Assembly (NCBI RefSeq): GCF_003265705.1
Contig: NW_020313005.1
Span: 13,202,332 to 13,266,331, forward strand
DNA: 64,000 bases
Direction of reading: 5' to 3'
Source of the DNA: Callorhinus ursinus
Lineage: Eukaryota; Chordata; Mammalia; Carnivora; Otariidae
A model generated the notes under the pieces. That model ran no database searches. It was not told the DNA's origin and saw nothing but the letters and a program-made list of their open reading frames with translations. The position numbers were made by a program, and so were the translations under genes. Of this stretch, positions 10,824 through 21,899 are shown piece by piece. How positions within the stretch are numbered: the stretch's first letter is position 1; each line of letters opens with the position of its first letter.

Positions 10824-12929
10824 GCTGTTACTATTTGATGAAATGATGTTCCTGCTGTTCATTTCCATGTAGGACAAGTGACAAACATGAGTATCTTCAT
10901 TTGGACTAAGAAACATACTGCTGTGGAACTGAGACTATACTATATAAAGAACAAATTTTGTTTTTTGAAGTAATTTCCCTGAAAAATCAACAAAAGAAAA
11001 AGAAGAAACAAAACTTACTGTCAAATTGGGGCAGACCCAGAAAACTGCTGGAGGGAGAGTAGTTTTTGTTGTGAGGAACCAGACATACAATTGCTTTTGC
11101 ATGTTCAAATTTTTCTCCTCAGACATTCTCATTATAATAAACTATTATTGTACTGAGTCTATAAATAGTATTTATGTGGGAAACAGACCAGAAAACTATT
11201 CAAGTTAAGCAGGAAACAGCATCATTAATTTTTAGACAAAGAGGTACAACAATATCAAAATGAGAATCTGAATTTCTTTATTTAAAACCAAAATCTGACT
11301 TAAGGCATCTGCACGATTTACTCTTGAAGTAGTAGTTACTTGGGGAAGCCTGTGGACTTCCAAGTTGTTATGGGTTGATGCTCCTGGGACTACTACTAGG
11401 ACACTACTCCATGAGAGAGTGGTTGCCTCCTGGGTTGTGTTTTCCCGACAGTCTAAATCAAACTACGTCTTCATTTATTCCAAAAATACCTGTTGTCAAA
11501 AAACAAAAACAAAACAAAATAAAAAACCTTGTTGTCAGGCTTCTATGTGCTAGATATTTACTCAATTCTTTGGGAAAATTAATATGTGCATTTAGCCTCC
11601 TAAAATTAAGTCTAGTAGGAAAATAAAGCATTTATAGCATGTTTTATTTTTCATTATTTAAAGAAAAGGTAAAGATTTTTTATTAGGCTTAATGAAAACT
11701 AGCAACCTCTCATTTTATAAGTCCTGAGCAAACTTTACTACTCACGAAGACCACTTTGAACTTTTAGCCATTTCTTCTCTTTCTTTCAAGACCATAATTA
11801 TCTCGCTAACACTTGACTTTTTCCCTAGGCTTAGATACCCTCTTTTCATTTTATACTGTTATGTTTATATCATGATGACTTTGTATGTATTACAACTGAG
11901 TTATTTCATTTGTTTTGATGGTGTTACTTATATAACTGTTTTCCCAGGAGTTAATAATTACCTTTGAATTTTCTTTTAAAAGAGTATAACTTTCCTTTTA
12001 TTACATTCAGATACATCAGATTATTGATCAGTTCTACCTTTATTCTCTGGAGACATTTCCTGTTCTGTAACCTATTGCTCCAGTCTGGGTAGGATCTTTG
12101 AACCTTTTGCATAGCAGCTGACCTGCAATATCTCTCTGTTGACGTAAGAATTTCATTTGCTCCTGTGCTATATTGGATCTCCTACTTCTAGGTCCCATAT
12201 CCTCTTTTCTTGGTTTATTCCTGTGTTTTGTTAGAGTGCCTTATCCAGCAGCTTCCCATAAAAGAAGCATATGAGGGTAGTTGGTTTTTTGTTTGTTTGT
12301 TTTGTTTTGTTTTGTTTTAAATTACAATGTTTGGGAGGCATTGAGTTTGAAATCTGGGGTTAAAGTTCTTCTTATACAGACTTTAAACTTACTATCAACT
12401 TTCTTTCACCTCTTATTTTCTCACCTTCAGGAGTACCTGCTGGCTCCAATTCCTGTAGTCCAGACTGATTTATCTCTTGGTTTCTATCTCTGTAGGCATG
12501 TCAACATAATGCCTTCCATTGTCCACAATTTTATTGACTTTTTTTTTTCAGGCTTACCAATAGAGCTTATTTACCCAAAGTATAAAAATTTACTATTCTA
12601 TTATATACTCCCGTTAAAACTTTCTATATATTTGTAAAATGTTTTTCTCTTCAACTTACTGTTGTCACAACTGTGTTGTATTGTAGCATTGATACTGTTA
12701 TTTTATAGAAATTAAAATCTCATTTTTCTAAGTTAAAAAAATTATATTTCCTCTAAGGTCATTAATGTGTTTATCAGATTAATCTGAGTCTCCCAGATAA
12801 TCCTTTGATTTCTCTTTTGGCAACTGTGAAAAAAATCCAATGTGCAGTAATCATAGGGATAGTATTTCAAACCAGGTTAGTTAGTGTAAGCCTAGTAGTT
12901 TTAAAGAGTGGAGGGAAAAAAACCAAGAT
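10824..12929. other. intron, nothing recognised
   Basis: AT-rich. A (GTTTT)n-like run lies at 12283-12318. The 118-codon frame at 12281-12637 starts inside that run and is hydrophobic by T-richness, with no gene signal. Confidence 0.5.
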
Positions 12930-12944
12930 TGTAATTTCAAATTC

Positions 12945-13200
12945 TTTTCTTTTTTAAAATTTTTTATTGTTATGTTAATCACCATACATCTTCAGTTTAA
13001 ATGTAGTGTTCCATGATTCATTGTTTGTGCATAACACCCAGTACTCCATGCAGAACGTGCCCTCTTTAATACCCATCAAGGGGCTAACCCATCCCCCCAA
13101 CCCCCTCCCCTCTAGAAACCTCAGTTTGTTTTTCAGAGTCCATCATCTCTCATGGTTCGTCTCCCCCTCCGACTTCGTCCCCTTCATTCTTCCCCTCCTG
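12945..13200 (-). repeat. L1 3'UTR module A (distal, second 3' end)
   Basis: A diverged duplicate of module B: AAACAAACTGAGGTTTCTAG, a G-rich tract, ACTGGGTGTTATGCACAAAC, CAATGAATCATGGAACACTA and GATTAACATAACAATAAAAA. The truncated copies at 26918 and 29974 end in this module. Confidence 0.75.
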
Positions 13201-13440
13201 CTATCTTATTTTTTTTTTCTTAACATATATTGCATTATTTGTTTCAGAAGTACTGATCTGTGATTCAACAGTCTTGCACAATTCACAGCGCTCACCATAG
13301 CACATACCCTCCCCAATGTCTGTCACCCAGCCACCCCATCCCCCCCACCCCCCACCACTCCAGCAACCCTCAGTTTGTTTCCCGAGGTTAAATATTCCTC
13401 TTATCTGCGAGGCCATATGATACGTGTCTTTCTCTGATTG
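13201..13440 (-). repeat. L1 3'UTR module B (proximal), with internal A-rich end
   Basis: On the minus strand: a G-rich GGTGGGG-type tract, GCTGTGAATTGTGCAAGAC, then AATGCAATATATGTTAAG and an A-rich tract (13206-13221). The copies at 7340 and 28324 end at the same place, showing that this was once the true 3' end. Confidence 0.75.
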
Positions 13441-16400
13441 ACTTATTTCACTCAGCATAACACCGTCCAGTTCCATCCATGTCTTTGCAAATGGCAAGAG
13501 CTCATTCCTTTTTATGGCTGCATAATATTCCATTGTGTATATATACCACTTCTTCTTTATCCATTCATCTGCCGATGGACATCATGGCTCTTTCCACAGT
13601 TTGGCTATTGTGGACACTGCTGCTATAAACATCGGGGTGCACGTACCCCTTCGGGTCCCTACATTTGTATCTTTGGGGTAAATACCCAATAGTGCAATTG
13701 CTGGATTGTATGGTAGCTCTATTTTCAAACTGTTTGAGGAACCTCCATACTGTTTTCCAGAGTAGTTGCACAAGCTTGCATTCCCACCAACAGTGTAGGA
13801 GGGTTCCCCTTTCTCCACATCCCCGCCAACGTCTGTCGTTTCCTGACGTGTTAATTCTAGCCATTCTGACTGGTGTGAGGTGGTATCTCATGGAGGTTTT
13901 GATTTGGATTTCCCTGATGCCGAGCGATGTTGAGCAGTTTTTCATGTGTCTGCTGGCCATTTGGATGTCTTCTTTGGAAAAATGGCTGTTCATGTCTTCT
14001 GCCCATTTCTTGATTGGATTATTTGTTCTTTGGGTGTTGAGTTTGATAAGTTCTTTATAGATTTTGGACACTAACCCTTTATCTGATATGTCATTTGCAA
14101 ATATTTTCTCCCATTCTGTTGGTTGTCTTTTGGTTTTGTGGACTGTTACTTTCGCTGTGCAAAAGCTTTTTATCTTGATGAAATCCCAATAGTTCCTTTT
14201 TGCCCTTGCTTCCCTTGCTTTTGGCGATGTTTCTAGGAAGAAGTTGCTGCGGCTGAGGTCGAAGAGGTTGCTACCTGTGTTCTCCTTTAGGATTTTGATG
14301 GACTCCTGTCTCATGTTTAGGTCTTTCAACCATTTGGAATCTATTTTTGTGTGTGGTGTAAAGAAATGGTCCAATTTCATTCTTCTGCATGTGGCTGTCC
14401 AATTTTCCCAACACCATTTGTTAAAGAGGCTATCTTTTTTCCATTGGACATTCTTTTCCTGTTTTGTCAAAGATTAGTTGTCCATAGAGTTGAGGGTCCA
14501 CTTCTGGGCTCCCTATTCTGTTCCATTGATCTATGTGTCGGTTTTTGTGCCAGTACCATACTGTCTTGATGATGACAGCTTTGTAATAGAGCTGAAAGTC
14601 TGGAATTGTGATGCCACCAGCTTTGCTTTTCTTTTTCAACATTCCTCTGGCTATTCGGGGTCTCTTCTGGTTCCATACAAATTTTAGGATTATCTGTTCC
14701 ATTTCTTTGAAAAAAGTGGATGGTATTTTGTTGGGGATTGCACTGAATGTGTAGATTGCTCTAGGTAGCATTGACATCTTCACAATGTTTGTTCTTCCAA
14801 TCCATGAGCATGGAACGTTTTTCCATTTCTTTGTGTCTCCTTCAATTTCATTCATGAGTATTTTATAGTTTTCTCAGTACAGATCCTTTGCCTCTTTGGT
14901 TAAATTTATTTCTAGGTATCTTATGGTTTTGGGTGCAATTGTAAATGGGATCGATGCCTTGATTTGTCTCTCTTCTGTCTTGTTGTTGCTGTATAGGAAT
15001 GCCACTGATTTCTGTGCATTGATTTTATATCCTGCTACTTTACTGAATTCTTGTATGAGTTCTAGCAGTTTTGGGGTGGAGTCTTTTGGGTTTTCCACAT
15101 ACAGTATCGTATCATCTGCAAAGAGTGAGAGTTTGACTTCTTCTTTGCTGATTTGGATGCCTTTGAATTCCTTTTGTTGTTTGATTGCTGTGGCTAGAAC
15201 TTGTAATACTATGTTGAATAGCAGTGGTGATAGTGGACATCCCTGCCGCATTCCTGACCTTAGGGGAAAAGCTCTCAGCTTTTCCCCATTGAGAATGATA
15301 TTCGCTGTAGGTTTTTCATTGATAGCTTTTATGATATTCAGGTATGTACCCTCTATCCCTATACTCTGAAGAATTTTAATCAAGAAAGGATGCTGTACTT
15401 TGTCAAATGCTTTTTCTGCATCTATTGAGAGGATCATATGATTCTTGTTCTTTCTTTTGTTAATGTATTGTATCACGTTGATTGATTTGCGGATGTTGAA
15501 CCAAACTTGCAACCCAGGGATAAATCACACTTGGTCATGGTGAATAATCCTTTTAATGGACTGTTGGATCCTATTGGCTAGTATTTTGGTGAGAATTTTT
15601 GCATCCATGTTCATCAAGGAAATCGGTCTGTAATTCTCCTTTTTGATGGGGTCTTTGTCTGGTTTGGGGATCAAGGTAATGGTGGCCTCATAAAATGAGT
15701 TTGGAAGTTTTCCTTCCATTTCTATTTTTTGGAACAGTTTCAGGAGAATAGGTATTAATTCTTCTTTAAATGTTTGGTAGAATTCCCCTGGGAAGCCATC
15801 TGGCCCTGGGCTTTTGTTTGTTGGGAGATTTTGATGATGGCTTCATTTCCTTAGTGGTTATAGGTCTGTTCAGGTTTTCTGTTTCTTCCTGGTTCAGTTT
15901 TGGTAGTTGATACATCTCAAGAATGCACCCATTTCTTCCAGGTTTTCTAATTTGCTGGCATAGAGTTGCTCATAATATGGTCTTATAACTGTTTGTATTT
16001 CTTTGGTGTTGGTTGTGATCTCTCCTCTTTCATTCATGATTTTGTTGATTTGGGTCATTTCTCTTTTCTTTTTGTTAAGTATGGCCAGGGGTTTATCAAT
16101 CTTGTTAATTCTTTCAAAGAACGAGCTCCTAGTTTCGTTTGTTCTACTGTTCTTTTGGTTTCTATTTCCTTGATTTTTGCTCTGATCTTTATTATTTCTC
16201 TTCTCCTACTGGGTTTAGGCTTTATTTGCTGTTTTTTCTCTAGCTCCTTTAGGTGTAGGGTTAGGTTGTGTATTTGAGACCTTTCTTGTTTCTTGAGAAT
16301 GGCTTGTATTGCTATATACTTTCCTCTCAGGACTGTCTTTGCTGTATCCCAAGGATTTTGAACAGTTGTGTTTTCATTTTCATTGGTTTCCATGAATTTT

Positions 16401-17210
16401 TTTTAATTCTTCTTTAATTTCCTGGTTGACCCATTCATTCTTCAGTAGGATGCTCTTTAGCCTCCATGTATTTGAGTTCTTTCCAACTTTCCTCTTGTGA
16501 TTGAGTTCTAGTTTCAAAGCATTGTGGTCTGAAAATATGCAGGGAAGGATCCCAGTCTTTTGGTACCGGTTGAGACCTGATGTGTGACCTAGGATGTGAT
16601 CAATTCTGGAGAATGTTCCATGGGCACTAGAGAAGAATGTGTATTCCGTTGCTTTGGGATGGAATGTTCTGAATATGTCTGTGAAGTCCATTTGGTCCAG
16701 TGTGTCATTTAAAGTCTTTATTTCCTTGTTGATCTTTTGCTTAGATGATCTGTCCATTTCAGTCAGGGGGGTGTTAAAGTCCCCCACTATTATTGCATTG
16801 TTGTCAATGTGTTTCTTTGCTTTTGTTATTAATTGCCTTATAAAAGTGGCTGCTCCCATGTTAGGGGCATAGATATTTACAATTGTTAGATCTTCTTTTT
16901 GGATAGACCATTTAAGTAAGTTATAGTGTCCTTCTTCATCTCTTATTACAGTCTTTGTTTTAAAATCTAATTTGTCTGATATAAGAATTGCCACCCCAGC
17001 TTTCTTTTGGTGTCCATTAGCATGGTAAATGGTTTTCCACCCCCTCACTTTCAATGTGGGGGTGTCTTTGGGTCTAAAATGAGTCTCTTGCAGACAGCAT
17101 ATGGATGGGTCTTGTTTTTTAATCCAGTCTGATAGTCTGTGTCTTTTGAATGGGGCTTTTAGCCCATTTACATTCAGGGTAACTATTGAAGGATATGAAT
17201 TTAGTGCCAT
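13440..17210 (-). pseudogene. L1 ORF2 remnant (endonuclease / reverse transcriptase), minus copy
   Basis: ORF2p nicks target DNA and reverse-transcribes L1 RNA. The first 276 codons (17210-16380) are open and hold the whole APE-type endonuclease with its motifs: LNVNG, LQETH, IYAPN, GDFN, RIDHILGH and FSDHNAL. After that the frame breaks: a shift in an A-run near 16390, another near 16060, a stop after DQV at 15525 (Gly to TGA), a stop after KDLY at 14874, a shift near 14450, a shift near 13720 and a stop after KEP at 13582 (CGA to TGA). The RT core FADD catalytic motif is intact at 15122-15111 in frame 15512-14874. The C-terminal Cys-rich region is followed by MEYYAAIKRNELLPFAKTW at 13533. 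The end near 13440 is approximate because the last frame runs on into the 3'UTR to 13201. Confidence 0.93.
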
Positions 17211-17291
17211 TGTATTGCATGTAAAGTGACTGTGACTGTATATTGTGTGTGTTCCTTTCTGATCTATGCTGCTTTTAGGCTCTCTCTTTGC

Positions 17292-18185
17292 TCAGAGGAC
17301 CCCTTTCAATATTTCTTGGAGGGCTGGTTTTGTGTTTGCAAATTTCTTTAGTTTTTGTTTGTCCTGGAAGCTTTTTACCGTCTTTCTATGTTCAGTGACA
17401 GCCTAGGTGGATATAGTATTTTTGGCTGCATATTTTTCTCGTTTAGTGCTCTAAAGATATCATGCCAGTCCTTTCTGGCCTGCCAGGTCTCTGTAGATAG
17501 GTCTGTTGCCAGTCTACTATTTCTACCATTGTAGGTTACAGATCTCTTCTCCCAAGCTGCTTTCAGGATTTTCTCTTTGTCTTGAGATTCGTAAATTTTA
17601 GTATTAGATGTCAGGGTGTTGACCTATTTTTATTGATACTGAGAGGGGTTCTCTGTGCCTCCTGGATTTTGATGCCTGTTTCCTTCCCCACATTAGGGAA
17701 GTTCTCTGCTATAATTTGGTCCAATATTCCTTCTGCTCCTCTCTCTCTTTCTTCTTCTTCTGGGATCCCAATTATTCTAATGTTGTTTCATCTTATCGTA
17801 TCGCTTATCTCTCGAATTCTGCCCTCGTGATCCTGTAGTTGTTTATCTCTCTTTTTCTCAGCCTCTTTTTTTTCCATTATTTGGTCTTCTATATCGCTGA
17901 TTCCCTGTTCTGCTTCATTTATCCTAGCAGTTAGTGCCCCCATTTTTTATTGCACCTCATTAATAGCCTTTTTGATTTCGACTTGGTTAGATTTTAGTCT
18001 CTTATTTCTCCAGAAAGGGTTTCTCTAATAACTTCCATGCTTTTTTCAAGCCCAGCTAGTATCTTTAAAGTCATGATTCTGAACTCTAGGTCCAACATCG
18101 TACTAATGTCCGTATTGAGTAGGTCCCTGGCAGACGGTACTACCTCTTGTTTTTTTTGCTGAGGTGATTTTTTTCATCTTGTCAT
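17292..18185 (-). pseudogene. L1 ORF1 remnant (RNA-binding ORF1p), minus copy
   Basis: ORF1p is the trimeric RNA chaperone of the L1 particle: coiled coil, RRM, C-terminal domain. The start ATG is at 18185-18183 and the final TGA at 17294-17292 (298 codons if gapless). The fourth codon is TGA where the other L1 copy has CGA, a CpG transition. Further breaks follow, so no ATG-initiated frame of 60 codons survives. The RRM-region segment around 17630-17660 (CCAGGAGGCACAGAGAACCC on the minus strand) and the C-terminal segment are still alignable with the + copy. Confidence 0.88.
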
Positions 18186-20015
18186 TTTGTCCAGAGGAAA
18201 ACAGATAAATGAGAGAACAAAATGCTAACAGGTTAACAACGTCCCTAGCAAATATACTCTATACAAATCAGAAAAGAACTGAAACCAGGGGAAAGGAAAG
18301 GGAAAGAAAGAAAAAAGAAAGAGAAAAGAAAGAAAAAGAAAAAGAAAAATTTAAAAACAAACAAAAACAGAACAAAACAAAAAAAAACAGAATATGATCA
18401 AGTATGATCAGGTAGTGCATAGATCAGTGCCACACATTAGATTTTGGGTGTATTTTGGTCTGTTAGAAGAAAGTGGCTGCAAAAATTTTAAAGGAAGAAA
18501 GACTTATATATGTACAAAATAAGGGTTGAAACAGTGAAGGGATGGCAGATGACTGTAAAGATGAAACTTATAAAAGGTTTTATAAACGGAATTGATAAGA
18601 AGTTGTTTGAAAGAAGAAAGAAGAAGATTTAAAAAAAGATAAAAGAAAAGAAAAAAATGGGAGAGACTGTGATCAGGCAAGAGACAAAACAAAGCCACAC
18701 ACTAGTGATTTAGGGTATATTTTGATCTGTTACAAGAAACTGTATATCAAATTTTAAAGAGAGAAGAACTCATATATATGTGCCAACAATAAGGGTAACT
18801 ACTATGAAGGGTAAAATATGACTCTAAAAATGAAAAATAAAAATAATTTTTTAAAAAGGGGATTGATAAGATGTTGGTTGAAACAGGGAAAAAGAAGTAT
18901 TCAAAAAAACCCCCACAAAAACAGTTAAAAAAATTAACTTTGAAAAACTAATGAATCATGGTAAAAAAGCCATTAATTCTCTGTGCAGTATTCCCCTAGC
19001 GCTGGAGTTCTCCCGTTCTCCTTGATCGGTAAACTTGTCTTGGCTTGTTGGCTGTTCGTGCTGATCTTCTGGGGGAGGGGCCTGTTGCCATGTTTTCCAA
19101 ATGTCTTTGCCGGAGGCAGAATTGCCCCGCCCTTGTCGCTCTGGGCTAAGCAAGCTGCTTGGGTTTGCTCTCAGGAGCTTTTGTTCCCTGCAAGCTCTTG
19201 GCACAGCTTTGGAGGACCAGGGTGGAAATGGTGGCCTCCCACTCTCTGCCCCTAGGAGCTGAGTACTTGGGGCCCTGCTCCTCAGTGCGCCCCCAGAGAA
19301 AAGCAATCACTCCCGTCTCCCCGGTCTCCGGCTGCACTCCGCGCTCACCTGGCCTGTGACCGAGCTTTTATATCTCTGGCACCCGACCCCGTTTGGAGTC
19401 TTCAAACCCAGCAGATCCCTGCGGTGTGCTCCCTGCTGCTCCTCCTGGGTGAGGGGGGGGAGTCTCTCTGGCTCTGCTGCTTGTTCGGTCCCTGGTGGAG
19501 GCGCAGTGGCCCACGTGGGCCGGGAATCACAGTTTATGACCACCCCGCCCTGCGAGCCCGCACCTCTGCTCCATCTCTGCAGCCAGCTTCCCCGCTCCGA
19601 TACCTGGGAGCTCTGCTGCACTCAGGCTCCCCCAGTCTTTCTGTGACCCCGAGGGTCCTGAGTCCACACTGTACTGCGAGGTTTCCACCTCCCGCTTAGC
19701 CACTGGAGTGACGTCCCTCAGCGGAACCGACTTCTAACAGTTCCAATTTTGTGCTCCGCTGCTCTATCACTTGCCAGAAGCGGCCGACAGAGGCCCCCTC
19801 CCCCGCCGTCTATCCTCCTGAGTATCGCCTCGGATTCACTTCTCCGCACGTCCTACCTTCCAGAAAGTGGTCGTTTTTCTGTTGAGAGAGTTGTTGCTAC
19901 TCTCTTCTTCGATCTCCTGTTGAGTTCGTAGGTGTTCAGAATGGTTTGATCCCTATTCAGCTGAATTCCTGAGACCAGACGAAATCCAGGTCTCCTACTC
20001 CTCTGCCATCTTGCC
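18186..20015 (-). promoter_or_regulatory. L1 5'UTR / internal promoter region (minus copy)
   Basis: About 1.83 kb. The distal part (19000-20015) is GC- and CpG-rich, as expected of an L1 internal RNA polymerase II promoter. The proximal part (18200-18960) is A-rich on the + strand and contains two imperfect tandem units (see the repeat entry). Aligns along its length with 59943-61735 of the second L1. Promoter activity is inferred from the family. Confidence 0.75.
18400..18960 (-). repeat. Two imperfect ~250-270-bp tandem units in the L1 5'UTR
   Basis: Each unit contains, in + strand order, a GATCAGG motif, CACACATTAG/CACACACTAG, TTTTGGTCTGTTA/TTTTGATCTGTTA, a TTTTAAA motif, TATATGTGC/TATATATGTAC, AATAAGGGT and TGAAGGG. 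Units run about 18405-18660 and 18665-18955. The same pair is present in the + strand L1. Confidence 0.7.
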
Positions 20016-20484
20016 TGTAATTTCAAATTCCTGAATGGAAAGCATTCTTTTTCTTAATAAGTTCTGAGACTCTTGATTTATTTTCCTCACTTACCTGCCT
20101 TCATTGTAGGCTTTATGCCAGACTTACTAGACTTCTACTTACCGACTGTTTTTAATATTAGTATGGGTAGGAAGGAAATGGTAGGGAGCCTAAAGAATAA
20201 AGACATAGAAGGGAAGGTTCAAAGCTTAAACAGAAATCATTTTTGCATTCATTTGCATTATTTGTATTGTTAGTTTTGTAAATCAAAACATTCCAACTTT
20301 AGTTAAGTATAATATATAGAAATTGATGTGGATGAATTACTGTTTTACCATTGCCATTTGGGACTATGCATTTTTAAAGAATATGCTATTGTAAGTCCCA
20401 ATTTATTTTTTGGTTTATTCTCCCAGTGCTTTTGAGTATTTGATACTTGTCCCAAGCCAGAGCAATAGGAGTTCTGATAGCTCT

Positions 20485-20672
20485 GTAAAGCAGTCCTTCT
20501 TCCACCTAACTAGGGAGAAGCTCTGCTTTAGAGAGCTCTCTGAAGTTGTAATGAGCACCAGGTGTCGTATATAAGTTTTGAATCAATAAATTGTGCACCT
20601 GAATCTAATATTACACTGTATGTTATCTGGAATTTAAATAAAACTTAAAAAAAAGAAAAAAAGTAAAGCAGT
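20485..20672 (+). mobile_element. Short L1 3'-end retroposon with 10-bp TSD
   Basis: GTAATGAGCACCAGGTGTCG, TATTACACTGTATGTTATCT and GGAATTTAAATAAAACTTAA followed by A-rich tail are a carnivoran L1 3' end. GTAAAGCAGT occurs at 20485-20494 and 20663-20672. The 50 bp after the first repeat are not clearly L1, so the 5' boundary is uncertain. The right repeat overlaps the start of the following MER5A. Confidence 0.7.
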
Positions 20673-20810
20673 GCTTCTCAACTTCAGTATGCAAATGGAT
20701 CACCTGAAGATCTTATTAAAATGCAGACTCTGGGGTGAGGCCTGAATCTATATTTCTAACAAACTCCCCAAATGCTGATGCTGGTAGTCCTTCTGGCCAC
20801 ACTGATGACT
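20669..20810 (+). mobile_element. MER5A-type hAT (Charlie) transposon
   Basis: Starts CAGTGCTTCTCAACTTCAG, then GGATCACCTGAAGATCTTAT, TAAAATGCAGACTCTGGGGT, ATATTTCTAACAAACTCCCC and AATGCTGATGCTGGTAG, in the consensus order with an internal deletion. Confidence 0.78.
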
Positions 20811-21320
20811 CACAGTCTAAACTACCTTGATATTGGAGTAATACAGAATACAGAATCTAGTTTAAGTATCTATAACTGTTAGGCTTGTAGACAGAAGTCA
20901 GTGGGAGATGTTGCATGACTGGCTTCCACTAAGTACATCTAAGTAGTACTGGATTTATTGCTTCTTAGAGATTTAATATATTCATTATTTGTAGGATTCT
21001 GTTTAGAACCAATTTCAGTAGTAAACTTTTATTTATTAATTTAAGTTTTATACATTACATAAAGTGTATTTCCCTAGTGTCTTTGAAGAAAAAATATACT
21101 TTGTGTGTGCTAGACTTTAATTTGCAGTGCACAAATATCTGTTATCTATAGCTATTAGTCATTGAGATCCTACTGTGTATACTGATCTATGCTTATAGAA
21201 GTGTAAAACCAAAGTATATATACACATTTATAATCAGCTTCACTGTAATGTTTATTCCTGTGCAATTAGATATTAGCATTGAAAAGAGGTTAATGCTTTT
21301 TTTTTTAATCTTCTAAATAG

Positions 21321-21382
21321 CTCAGTCACTAAAGGAATTTGCAAGATTACTCATTGCAGTAGAAGAAGAAAGGAGGAGACTG
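21321..21382 (+). CDS. ARHGAP42: ARHGAP42 (GRAF3) internal coding exon, part of the BAR domain
   Basis: A 62-bp exon. It is preceded by a long T-rich tract ending in the acceptor AAATAG and followed by a consensus donor, CTG|GTAAGT. Reading from the third base gives 20 codons, including SLKEFARLLIAVEEERR. The first two bases (CT) finish a codon begun in the previous exon (GCT, Ala, if that exon ends in G), so the upstream intron is phase 1 and the downstream intron phase 0. From recall, the peptide matches human ARHGAP42 near residues 84-104 in the N-terminal BAR domain. The paralogues ARHGAP26, ARHGAP10 and OPHN1 differ clearly here. ARHGAP42 is a BAR-PH-RhoGAP-SH3 protein that stimulates GTP hydrolysis by RhoA and limits smooth-muscle contractility; the BAR helices dimerise and bind curved membrane. 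It is probably exon 3. The charged, lysine/arginine- and glutamate-rich helix fits a BAR coiled coil. I did not find the neighbouring exons in the window. Confidence 0.88.
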
Positions 21383-21784
21383 GTAAGTCTATTCCCCATT
21401 TTTTTTAAGAATAAAGCTTTGTTTGGACATATTAAAAGAAAGACTGAAACTTCTGAATTAGACTTAGCTATACCAGACCTTATAATGTGATAGATGTACT
21501 AAACGTTACAGAAAAGATTTCTGAATATGATTATCAGTTATTGCGAATGAGGTATATACCATTTGTGTTTATTTCATTTGTTCATCAGATGTAAATTATA
21601 TTTACTTTGCTTTCCAGTTAGTTCTTTCAAGAATGGAAAATATTGAATTGTCATTGTAAACCCATTCTAATTGAGTAAACTTCAAAAAAACTTCAGTGTT
21701 ATAATAAAGATACATTCTAGGTATTAAAGACATTTCATAGAAGGAGCAAATAATTTTGCCAGGGTGTTAGCAGGAAACCAACTT

Positions 21785-21786
21785 TT

Positions 21787-21837
<51 letters not shown>

Positions 21838-21847
21838 NNNNNNNNNN

Positions 21848-21894
<47 letters not shown>

Positions 21895-21895
21895 C
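21785..21895 (+). repeat. (TTTC)n microsatellite with a 10-base N gap
   Basis: About 13 TTTC units, then N at 21838-21847, then about 12 more units. Ten Ns are probably a placeholder, so the true length is unknown. It lies 400 bp after the ARHGAP42 exon donor. Confidence 0.97.
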
Positions 21896-21899
21896 TCAA

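Larger units (their letters stand above)
12945..20015 (-). mobile_element. Full-length L1 LINE (carnivoran), inactive
   Basis: A 7071-bp L1 antisense to ARHGAP42, bounded by a perfect 15-bp TSD, TGTAATTTCAAATTC, at 12930-12944 and 20016-20030. From its 5' end (20015): start GGCAAGATGGCAGAGGAG, 5'UTR to 18186, ORF1 18185-17292, an 81-nt spacer, ORF2 from 17210 to about 13440, and a 3'UTR of two modules ending in an A-rich tail at 12945. The order and all domains are present, but both ORFs are broken, several times in ORF2. The CpG-rich 5'UTR and stops at former CpG codons indicate decay by methylated-cytosine deamination. Confidence 0.96.
1..21320 (+). other. ARHGAP42: ARHGAP42 intron upstream of the exon (partial)
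   Basis: Everything before the exon reads as intron. It holds can-SINEs, L2, MIR and MER5A remnants and the 7-kb minus-strand L1. The intron ends with a run of more than ten pyrimidines and AAATAG at 21300-21320. No other open frame with splice signals and recognisable protein was seen. The gene orientation comes only from the exon. Confidence 0.8.

Noticed and set aside
12281..12637. 118-codon frame with hydrophobic residues, membrane-protein-like
   Set aside because: It starts inside a GTTTT run. The hydrophobic residues follow from T-rich codons, and nothing supports a gene.
13565..14470. A 301-codon frame looking like an independent protein gene
   Set aside because: It is the C-terminal part of L1 ORF2, in order with the other ORF2 pieces and inside the element's 15-bp TSD.
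21785..21895. CRISPR-like regular repeat
   Set aside because: It is a plain tetranucleotide microsatellite in a mammalian intron, with no spacers.
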